Origin: Agapetus fuscipes
Lineage: Eukaryota > Arthropoda > Insecta > Trichoptera > Glossosomatidae
Reading direction: 5' to 3'
Assembly (NCBI GenBank): GCA_951799405.1
Contig: OX637350.1
Coordinates: 1,597,852-1,661,851 of the forward strand
DNA length: 64,000 nt
Under the pieces are notes generated by a model, which saw only the letters and a program-made list of their open reading frames with translations, was not told where the DNA came from and did no database searches. Both the position numbers and the translations under genes were made by a program. Of the stretch, positions 38,001-50,000 are shown piece after piece; position 1 is the stretch's first letter, and each line of letters opens with the position of its first letter.

Positions 38001-41000
38001 TATCTGGGACACATTAGTTGAAGCCTTTCGAGTTTCGATTAGACCGCGAACATCAATAGAACCAAGAACCATTGTGGTGATACGCGAAGTATTCCCTTTC
38101 TGATGGAAGGATTATGCTCGTTATTGCCTGATGCTACAAAGACTACTTTCCCGATTCATATTGGAGGAAGCCTTGCGGTGATATTCTTAGACATTTTAGT
38201 CGTCGGTTGAGCCCACGCTTTGACAAACTAACGATGCATTTGTATGAATACCTGTCAATCCAAGATGGCCGCAAGTGAACAGCTGATTTGTTTTCATACA
38301 AATATTAAATTCAAGGACCGGTCCGTAGTCCAGTGGCAACACTTCGGTCTCGTAAATGGAAGGTTGTGGATTCGGATCCCGGCGGAGCACAAAAATATAC
38401 CATTCATATTTCGAATGTGCTCTTCGCTGAGTTAAAAAATTCATAAACCATTACCAAAGACCGGTCACTGAAAGGTCCATCCAACCTTACAACAACTGGA
38501 TCTTGCTTGAGAATTGGCGCTTTCTACAGCGACGACCAAGCTCGCAGAGTGCTCTTGAGGTGTGATACACACAAAAACAGCGCTCACCAAATAAATCATC
38601 CTAATATTATTATTAGTATTACAAAATTCTATAGGTAAGAATGATCGTGCTGATGAAACTTCCAGCTCAGGCACCATTAGTTTGTCAAAGCGTGGGCTCA
38701 ACCGACGACTAAAATGTCTAAGAATAGCCCCGTAAAGAGTAAGCAACTGTAGTTTTGTGCCATGCCTATCTGTGAACATAGATGTAAAGTATATCAATGC
38801 TGTAAATGGATGTGTATCTAAATGCTTTATTATTTTATTATTCTACTTTAAAAAAAATAGTTTAGTTTGAAAAACGCCGAAATCCAACTGAAAACATATT
38901 TGGTGAGCGCTGTTTTTGTGTGAGTCACATCTCAAGAGCCCACTGTGTATGTACTTGGTAGTCACTTTGTAGCTGACGCTCTACAGGCGCGGGTGGACTG
39001 GATCCGTCTTCTCACACTGTTCCTCTGTCAGCTGGTTGTAAGGCAGCTGCCTTTCCAATAATTCAAGATCTCGATGTCAGGGGGCAAAGCGGCGGGTCGT
39101 TGTATCGAAGATCTGAAGAGATGGTCAGGAAGAGTAGCAGGTCGAAGTTCTGAAGAAAGCGGAGAGTAGTAGTAAGAAGTCGGAAGTCGGAGAACAAGTG
39201 ATTTATTTCGAAGAACATACACATATTTATATTCAAGGAAACAAAAGGGATAACGGGACAAAGGATAACGGGAATTCTCACAAATAGGGATGGGAACGAA
39301 AACTAGGGATGGGGCGTGGGAGTGTCGGCACAAACGAGGCAAATCAACATATTTATCAATAATTGCTAATCCACGAGCTCCCCCGGTATTTGTGATAGTG
39401 GACCCTGAAGTTGACATGTTTCTTTATTAAAGGGTTCACATTTCACATTACACATACCGAGGTCGCCGCAATTATCGCACTTTATGTGGTTGCCCTAAGA
39501 AGGACCTTCTTTTGCTTAACGAATACTCTGAAGCTCGCTGCGTCCGCAACACACTTATTAGCTTTAACTTTGCAAGTAAGACCCAGGTTTTCTTCAACTA
39601 CAAAAAAACGTAACTCCGCGTTTTCCCCGAAGGGGTCGAGTCGCATGTGGCCAGTGGAACTTATTTATTTTTACAGTTTGTGGGGCCGATCTTACGCCAA
39701 CCAATTTCGTTGAAGTGGGGATTAACCAGCTTCCGAGTGGACTGGTACTCATTTATTGTGTAGGTTGTGTAAACCTTGCCGGTATTTTATTTTGGGTTTC
39801 AAATAAACACTGAAAGCGGAACTTCATTTCTGACACCCTTGGTGGGATTCGAACCTGAGATCTCGGCATGGAATGCAAGTAGGTACTCTACCAACAGATC
39901 AATCGACCGGATACAAGTACAAAATATAAAGTCTGTAGCAGTCAGTGGCGAAGGGTGCCATACAAGCCGATTCCCATTGGTTTCTTATCTAATCTAATCT
40001 AATCTAAGCTGCAAAGATATATATCATTTAAGATTTATATTAAATGCATTCCCACAAGCAGATATGTATAATTTCGCGCTAACACATGCCGCATGTGGAC
40101 CTACAATATAAAAACCCAATCTCAAATGAACATAAGCCTTGCAACTCTTGCCGTCCTTCCCTGAAACAGGGGTGACATTGGCAAAGTGAACCAATTTTTT
40201 ATATTATGGGTGGTCAGCCGCATAACAACCTATAAGTCAAGGAACATACATGACCTTGGACCGGTCCGTAGTCCGTAGTGGCAGCACTTCGGACTCGTAA
40301 ATGGAAGGTTGTGGATTCGGATCCCGGCGGAGCACAAAAATATACCATTTATATTTCGAATGTGCTCTTCGCTGAGTTGAAAAATTCATAAACCTTTACC
40401 AAAGACCGGTCACTGAAAGGTCCATCCAACCTTACAACAACTGGGTCTTGCTTGAGAATTGGCGCTTTCTACAGCGACGACCAAGCTCGCAGAGGGCTCT
40501 TGAGGTGTGATACACACAAAAACAGCGCTCACCAAATAAATCATCCTAATATTATTTTTATTTATGACAAATTACATTTTTTTAAATCAATAAATAACAA
40601 TATATACACATGGACATAAAAAACTAAATCATAAAACCAATTTCACTTTAACAAACCCTAGCCGCCAACATCACAGATCAACGGTTTCCCGTTTAAAATG
40701 AGACAAAAATGATAATAAAGTAGACTGCATGGTTTCAATGGGGAAAAAATACGTATTGTTTCTTTGGTTTTAAATGTATTTTTTTACTTTGTGCCTATAT
40801 ATTTTTAACTACTTTGTTACATCATTTTAAAAGGGAAGCCGATGGGAACCGGCTTGTATGGCACCCTTCGCCACTGGTAGCTGTACAGTTTATTGAATGG
40901 CAGCAACTCGAGCGCTATTCGAGGGGAAAGTAATGGCGAAATTGCAGTTTCTTATACTGTTGCTCTGCAGTCCTCGGAGAGCGCAGAGAATAACAAGAAA

Positions 41001-44000
41001 TACGGTCTGTGAAGGAGGCAGAAGAAAGGGGTAAGAAGGAGGTGAGATGGAGGTAAGAAGGAGGTAAGAAGCAAGACTTCTGGGCCGGAGGTGAACGATA
41101 AGAAACCTTTTGTACCTCCAGACTCCGTCCCAGGAAAGTCTAACGTTTCTTTTTTTTTTCGGCGTCTCTTTGGATTTTGTAGACCGAATGTAATTTAGTT
41201 TTTTCCGTGTTGTACCTATCATCGAGAAAGATGTATGAACCTTTTCAGTCGAGGAAATGAATCTGTATTCTGCTCGGGAGGTAGAATGCCACATTCTATG
41301 CCGAGGGCTAAAGTTCGATACTCACAAAAGGTGTTTTTCACAAAAAAAAATTTTTATTCCAATCATCAGTTTTGTCGATAGCTAATCTAATCTAATATGG
41401 GTAATCCAAGTCGCAAATGTATGTAACATTAAAGATTTACATTATATGCATTTTCACAAACAGACACGTTTAAGCTCGCGCTTAAACATGCCGCATGTGG
41501 ACCTACAATATAAAAACCCGAATCTCAAATGAAAATACACTCTGCAACTCCTGCCGACCTTCCCTGAAACAGGGGTGAAATTGGAAAAGTGAACCATTTT
41601 CTACAGCATGGGTGGTCAGCCGCATACCAACCTATAAGTCAAGGAACATACACAATAAATTACATTTGTACAGCTCAGTCGGTATAATGTTAGCATTCCA
41701 TGCCAAAGGCTTAAGTTCGATCCATACCAAAGGTGTCAGAAATAATTTACCGTTTCGGGTGTATTTCTAACCCGAAATCAAAATATCGGCAAGGTTTATT
41801 TAGCCTTTACAAGATATGAGAAGCAGCTTCCCCTGGAGCATGGAATTTCTCACTTCAGATGAAGCGGTTGGCGGGAAGAAGTTGCACTATATGTGCTTAG
41901 TTGCGTTTATTTTTCTAGGAGTACATGTGTGTTTCTCCAGACTACCATTGACCTCATTTGTTTTTGAAGGTAATAGAATCTTCGCAACGCAACTAATCTT
42001 GAAAATTTAAAAAATAATTGATGGATAACCCAACGATAAAATTATATACGAGTAGGAAAACAGAAAAGATTACGTATCAGAATCAATGCAGAATTGCACA
42101 ACATATCACATAAGCTCGCTGGCGTTTCAAAACTCGTTAAAATGATCAGATTGCGATGGGATTTGTATGCTAAGGTGTTAGATAAACGTGTCCCCATAGG
42201 GCTGATGTGTAGACACCTGGGGTGGAAGTCTTGACGGCCGTCGGTAGATCTTATCCTACCTATTTGAAGATAGGACCGTACGCGTATGCTAAATCCTCCT
42301 CATATATAATATGTATGTGTCATGCTCAAACCCTCCTCATATGTCTTGTATGTATGTGTTATACAGGAAATAGAACCGAATAAACCATGGTGGCACCTGA
42401 ACAGCTGATCGTTGATCTATATAAAATGTATCAACTGTTTCACATCACCATGTTTTATTTCGCCATATCTTCAAATAGATAATGCAAGATCTATCGACAT
42501 TCGTCGAGATTTCCACCCCTAGGTTAAAACAGGAAAACTACGGATATGCGAGGCACTTTTCCTGTGATTTTTTTTATTGACCGTCATGGAAATAAAAGTA
42601 ACTGTATGTGATTCAACTCATAAACGATACGTCAAGAATAATAATAATCTACTCCAAAAAAAACAGTGGTAGATTAAGTGTCGGGAGGTCAAAGCTGAGA
42701 TGGAAAGGGACTTGCGAGCTCTAGGAAGGAAGTCTCGACGACCGTCGATGGATCTTACCTAAGACCATTTTAAATGAAACAACGATCAGCTGTTCAGGCA
42801 TCGCCAGGTTTTGTTCGGTCCTATCTTCAAATAGATACGGTAAGATCTACCAATGGCCGTCGAGACTTCCACCCCTTGGCTTGATAAATTGGAGACGAGA
42901 AGTGATGGAGAACAAAAGGTGGAGGCAACTCCTCGAGGAGGCTAAGACCCACATCCAGTTGAAGCTCCTATGAAGAAGATGATGATGTGATTCTACTCAC
43001 CCTTATGATGTCTCCAACCAGTGAAGCAATAAACATGCTGTCCAGTTTCACATCGTCATTGTCAAGGATATCCTGAAAACAGTCATTCTATTTGTAAAAC
43101 GGAATTGAATTAATCATAATGGCGTGGTAAATGGTAAAGGTAATTTAGGCATGTCTACAAATGGTTAAGATCTTTCAAATGAAACTCTATGGCATGGAAG
43201 AGTCGACGCTTACACAGTGCTTCAAGAACATCCAATCATCATCCTTCGAATCATCCAATGCTTTTGAAATGTGAGTTTACCGTGGGATGCCAAAAAATCC
43301 CGAATGGATCACATGAATATGAATACCAATTAAAGATTTTAAGTCGTTCGACATTTTACAAAATGAAAAAAACGGATTTCGCTGACCGTGCAAAAGAGAA
43401 GAACGATTTATCTACGTTTCGTCGGAGTCATATCCGACGTCCTCCTACTAACTTCCATGATCCACCCTTTCATTAATCGGACGATTTCACGGAAAGACAT
43501 AATATCGTCCTTCTGTACAAGTGGAGCGATTGCGACATCTATGGATGCATCACCGAAGGTTAATAAATGTACCTACAACCTTCGAACTCGATTAAACAAC
43601 AATAACTCGACAGTTCGTGGTTCTTCTTTGTAGAAGACACACGCCTCCTGAGGACGTCGGATATGACTCAGACGAAACGTAGATAAATCGTTCTTCTCTT
43701 TTGCACGGTCAGTAAAATCCGTTTTTTTTTCATTTTATAAAATGAATACCAAAGCTCCTTGACTGATAGGTTGGTACGAGGCTGACCACCCGTGCTGTAA
43801 AAATCGGTTCACTTTTGCCAATGCCACCCCGGTTCAGGGAACGGCGGCAGGAGTTGCAAGGTTTATGTCCATGTGAGGTTTTCTTTATTTGTATGCACAC
43901 ATGCAGAATGTGTAGGCGCGAACCTACATGTGCCTGTCTGTAGGCATGCATTTCATATGAGCCTTTAATGCTTACATATCGTTGCAGCTTAGATTATAGA

Positions 44001-47000
44001 TTATAGATAGAATGTCTGTCAAAAGGCGAAAGTTGATTTATTTTGCCCATGTTATGAGAAATACTCACTCCTCCATCTCTTCGTACAGGGTAGATTTAAA
44101 TGAAGACGAGATTCAGGTTGAAGGTGAACATCTTGGTTGTAGAACCTAATACAGTGGTTTGCACAAGATCAGCAGTATTAAAGGTGCAAACGCCTTCACT
44201 GAAGAGGCACAAAAAGCAGAATATGATTATGAAAACTAGCAGTATAGTGTAACAGACCATAAGTTTTGCTGGTTCCACTCACCTTTAAGCTGCCCCTGGT
44301 GCAGTACTCCGTCACTATGCAGATATTGGGCGGCTCCGTGCAGGCGCCGATGAAGCCGTTCAGATTGTCGTGACGCAGGTCCCGCATCTGTCGGTAATAA
44401 AAACAAAAGAATAAACCCAAATCTCAAATGTAAACCCTGCAATCTTGCCAACCTTCCCTATAATGACATCGGCAACAGTGAAAAATTTTTTACTGCATGG
44501 CGGTTGGCCTCGCACCCACCTCATAGTCAAAACTAGACAAATCTGATATTATATTGTAACGAGCGTATGGTAGTATTAGTTCATACGTGATCCTTATCAC
44601 GCTGGTGGAACAACTTTGTGGTACTGATATCATCCAATATGTTCGAGAAATCAAAAACTGTCGAGAAACGTCCTAATGAACGTATATAAATGTAAGCCAA
44701 TTGTGTGCAGGCTACAGAGTCGATTAAAACATTGAGTCGTGAAGTCGAAAGCAAGAACTAGAAATCAGTAAATTGTAAATTGTGAACCAAACCATGTAAA
44801 ATAAATTCTGTTAAAATAAATAATTGCAGTTTAATTAAAAGAGAACCTAAACAAAATCTAAGCCCTAAAATATAGTATGATCTGATCATAACCAAAGGTC
44901 CATCAAGCGCCTTACAGAAAATAGGTCTTCCTTGAGAATTGGCGCTTTCTACAGCGATGACCAATCTCGCAGTGGGCTTTAGAGGTGTGATTCACACAAA
45001 AACAGCGCTCACCAAATAAATTAGCGTAATAATAATAAGTTCATTTGTATGGCGCCTTTTCATGACCCTTGGTCATCCCAAAGGCGCCATTAAAATGATT
45101 ACAAGGACATTACAATTTTGAGTTGCTTCTTCATCTCCCTTGTGATGTCAATGGACTTCTTGCGCACCCTCTTGAGCGCCAGCAGCCTGCCCTTGTACAC
45201 GCCCACCTCCGTGAAGATGGACGAGTAGCGGAAGTCTGCGTCAGGGTTGGAGCTCAGGGACACCTGGCTGGTGCGGATGAACGGCTGGATGGCCTGCAAT
45301 ATGGACACAAAGCCAACATTAAAGACAATTCATGTAAAAATGACGACGCCCACCTCCGTGAAGATTGACGAGTAGCGGAAGTCTGCGTCAGGGTTGGAGC
45401 TCAGGGACACCTGGCTGGTTTGGATGAACGGCTGGATGGCCTACAATATGGACACAAAGTCAAAGAAAATTAATTTGAAAATATATTGTAACGAACGAGT
45501 GATTGTGTGTGTTTTATGTGATTTGAGTCCTTGACTTATAGTTGGAGTACAAGGTCTGCTTAACTGTATTTAAGTCCTCGCAGAACATTGCGCCACTGTA
45601 TGTCCCAGAGCTATGTGTGGGGGACACAATAGGCGGTAGGCAGGGGACTTTGAGATCTGCATGCAGCACTGCTATGAATAGACTAAGGCAGCGGTTCCCG
45701 AATGGTGTTCTGCGGAACCCTGGGGTTCCGTAGAAGGCTCTCAGAGGTTCCGCGAAAATATTCAAGATTTCGATGTTTTTTTTCTAATTCTAGCTATTTT
45801 AAATCGCTTTACTCGTACCTTTGATATATTTAGATATAGAAATGGTAATTTTATAAATGAACGTAATTATTATCTTAATTTAAAATACTGTATTCCGAAA
45901 TTCCGTTTAGTTTAGTTCCATTTGTGTCAACTTATAGATGCGAGGCTGGGTTTTCAGCTTACGCCTACACGAAAAATAAGTTTAGGAGTAGGCTGAATGC
46001 TGCACCAGACCTCTGAATCCAATTGTCAGACATAAAACCTGACTTCAATGTTATTTTGTCAAAAACTATGAAAAGATTTCATTCTTCACATGAAGTTCAT
46101 CTAACTAAAGTAAATATCTTTTTGTTATAACTAAATAAATATTTTTATCTTAAAAAGTCTTTCTTTTAAAGTCAAACTATATTTACAAAATGTGAACACC
46201 AAGCCAAAAAGCCTCTTATCAATCTTACGTAAAAAAAACAATGTTACAGTTAGTTTACTTCTTACTTGAGCTCTAGGCCCTACTAGACTCTAGGGCAGTG
46301 TTTCCCACGGTGGGGCGTACGCCCCACCGGTGGGGCATCACGCCTCAGAGGTGGGGCATCACGCCTCAGAGGTGGGGCACGTCGAAAAATATCAAATATT
46401 CCATTTATAAATGTATAAAACGTATATGCAAATTCACGACTTAAATATACCTATCCGCAATTTCATTTTTGCATTCTGGCAATACTGTGCATACTGGCAA
46501 TTTAAAAATCTCGAAGGCAACGCTACGGCTTAAAAACAAAGATGGCAACGCTGACTGTCAATACATCGTAGTTCGACTGTTATTTCAATTGAATAGACGT
46601 GTGACTGAGCTCTGTTTTCTATCGCAAAACACATACCCTGGACGTCTCTAGAGTAAATGTTATTGTTTTATATTTACGTAGTTATTATTGACCCTTAAAA
46701 ATCAGCATTTTCTTATTATTTATCTCTTTTAGCCCATTACAAAATGAGTGATCAACCAAAATCAAAAATAAAAAAACGTCAGTACTCAGCGGAATTTTTA
46801 AAATTTGGATTCATACCTGCTGCACACGACGAATGCCTACCTTTTTGTCTTCTGTGTGAGAAATCCTTTACGAATGAAACTATGAAACGAGGCCGACTTG
46901 AAGCACATTTGAAGGCGAAACATCATGCATTTGTTAATTCAAATATAAATATTTTTCGAAATCTTAAGGAAAAATTTGAAAAACGACCAACATTAACAAA

Positions 47001-50000
47001 TCTATTTTCTGCACAAACTGAAATAGTTGATCGTAGTCTTGAGGCTAGTTACCAAATTTCATTACTCATCGCTAAATGTGGAAAAAACCATACTATAGGA
47101 GAGGATCTAATCAAGCCATCAATATCAGCATTTCTTAAAACAGTTTTACAACAAGATGATAAACTCGTGAAGGCTATGCCACTAAGCAACACTACTGTTT
47201 GCAGAAGAATAGATCAATTGAGTGAAAACGTTGAAATACAACTTGTTGAAAAGCTGAAAACAAGAAAATTTTCACTACAAATAGATGAATCAACTTTGAG
47301 AGACAGTGAAGCCGTGTTGATAGCTTACGTAAGATATATTGATGAAGGAGAATTTGCTGAAGAAATGTTATTCTGCAAATTATTAGAAAGCACCACCACC
47401 TCCAAAGATATATTTAGTAAGCTAAAAGAATATTTAGATTCTAAAAATATACCAATGAAAAATATAATATCTTGTGCTGCAGATGGTGCCCCCAATATGA
47501 TGGGCAAGAAAAATGGTTGCTTGAAATTAATGAAAGATGAGAATCCAGAAATGACTTTGGTCCATTGTGTCATTCACAGGGAGAACCTGGTGGCTAAACA
47601 TATTTCACCTGTTCTAAATGAAGTACTATACTGTGTTATTAAGTGTATTAATACAATTAAAACGAATGCCAAATGTGAGCGTCTCTTTAAGTTATTTTGT
47701 AAAGAACAAAATGCGGACCACGTTAGGTTGTTACTTCGCACTGAAGTAAGATGGCTTTCAAAAGGAAATTCCTTAAAAAGATTAATGGAATTATTTGATG
47801 TCCTTAGTGATTTTTTAAGCAACCGACCTGATATGAAGTTTTTGATGACAGTCGACGGTAAAGCATTTGTAAGCTATTTAACTGATATATTTGAAAAGTT
47901 AAATATTTTGAATAGCCAACTACAAGGATCTAATAAAACACTTATTGATGCAAAAGCAAAGATATTTGGATTCACTACTTTTATTGAATTATCTAAAACA
48001 AATATTTGTAACCACAATTTTGAAAAATTTTACTGGCTCCAAAAATGTGCAGTGACTGATAATGCTAAAACTGTTATTTTAGACCACCTGCAAACATTAT
48101 TAAATGATTTTAAAGAAAGATTTGCTGATTTAAAAGAAATAAATTTTCCAGCTTGGTTGACACAACCATTGCTGATAGATATTTCAAAGGAACCACTGTA
48201 TCAAGAAGAACTTTCAGAAATGCAAAATGATGATTCAATGACAAATTTATTTAATTTAAAAGGAATGATGTTATGGATGTGCGAAGAAACTAACACAAAG
48301 TATCCTAATATTACTTTACATGCCAGAAATTTATTATTACCCTTTCCATCATCTTATTTGGTGGAATGTGGTTTTAGCGCCATAAGCGATTTACTTAGTA
48401 AAAAAAGAAATCGAATGGATATAACTAACAGAGGGGACCTAAGACTGAAATTGACTAAATTAAATCCAGACATTAAATTTCTTTGCAGCAAGCATTAATT
48501 AAAAATTGAAGAATGGATTATGTGTCAAGATGTGAGTGTTTTTACATTACATTTTCAATTTGTTTTGTAATAATTTCAGTTTTGTTTTTTTGTTTTGTTT
48601 TATTTTGTTTCAAAAATTATATTATATTTGCAATATAACTATGAATTATAATTATAAATAAAGATGAATAAACATTATATATGTTATATATAATTCATGT
48701 TTTAAAAATTAGCTGTTGTTTTATTTATGAAGAGTCCGGTGGGGCATATGACTTTTGAAAAGACTTCGGTGGGGCACGGCATTAGGACGGTTGGGAAACA
48801 CTGCAGTCTAGGGCCTAGCTAGGGTTCCGCACAAAAACGGTGAGCCAAAAAGGGTTCCGTAGCCAAAAGAATTCGGGAACCGCTGGACTAAGGGTTCCCC
48901 GCAGAAGCAACATGGCTAATTATTTGGATCGTGCGTTTTGCATTGTCAGCCCTCTGCTGTAGCCTTACCACACGATCTGTGGAGTAAGGTGGAGAGAGAG
49001 AGGAGGTGGAGTAATCATGTGGAGAGTGCAAATGTTTTACAATCAGAATTGAACACATGTCTGTTCAGGAGGGGCTATGGCTCTGCAGCGCCCTTGCGGT
49101 GAAATCAAAACGGCGCTAAAAGTATTGTCAAATTATAATTAAAGGAGGCTGACCACCCAAGCTGCAAAAATAGTTCGCTTTGCCAATGTCACCCCTGTTT
49201 CAAGGAAGGTCAGCAAAAGTTGTAGGGTGTATGGAAAAAAATATTTTATTTTAAATTACCTACACGTGTCTGTTTGTGGGCATGCATTTGATATGAGTTC
49301 TGAATGTTAATATATCCTCGAAATTTTGATTGCAGAAGTAGAACCTAAATACACCCAAATAGACATTGTGAGTAATTTTTGGGGACATGTAATATTGTCA
49401 GGAAAAGTGTAACTCTGCCGGCAGGGTCAAGCGCACATGCCGCCGCTGTAAATCATTAGTCAGCTCTCTACGCAGCGCCCAGGTCACGTTTCACCCCCCT
49501 CCCCGGGTGTGTGTGTGTGCTTCCTCAGGGCGTGCACGACCTTCACCTTGTGGTCGCGAGTGTAGAGCGCCGGCCCACACGCAACCCGATTACTTTTTGG
49601 ATTTAACGGTGCGTTAAATTGCCCAAGTCTAGAAAAGGCATTTCAGACGGGGATGCTTGTTAAGTGATAAGTGGCAAGTAATTAGCGATTGGGTAGCCAG
49701 TAAAACTTAGAAAGGGTGAGTTACTTTCCTTCAAGACGTGTGTACTGTACCCCAAGTATAAAAAATCTCGTGAATACCCTTGGTCGCATATACATTATTT
49801 AAAGACTGAAGTGTGTAAAGCTTGTCAGGAGTCTAGTCCACTCTATTTTTCTCTATGCTGCTGAGACATGGACCATAAAAGCAGTAGAAAAGAGAATAAT
49901 TGATGTTTTTGAAATGTGGTGCTGAAGGCGCATGCTCCGTATCCAGTTAGTAAGACAGTTAGACGTGCCAACGAATCCATTTTTCGGGAGATGCGTTTGA

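Larger units (their letters stand above)
45689..48885. mobile_element. Outer hAT transposon, decayed, with a nested hAT element
   Basis: Terminal inverted repeats CAGCGGTTCCCGAAT (15 bp) are at both ends, and a perfect 8-bp target duplication GACTAAGG flanks them (45681-45688 and 48886-48893). That is diagnostic of hAT elements. The remaining own sequence includes a piece of the hAT C-terminal dimerisation domain (45940-46085). The rest of its interior has been replaced or deleted around the inner element. Confidence 0.95.
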
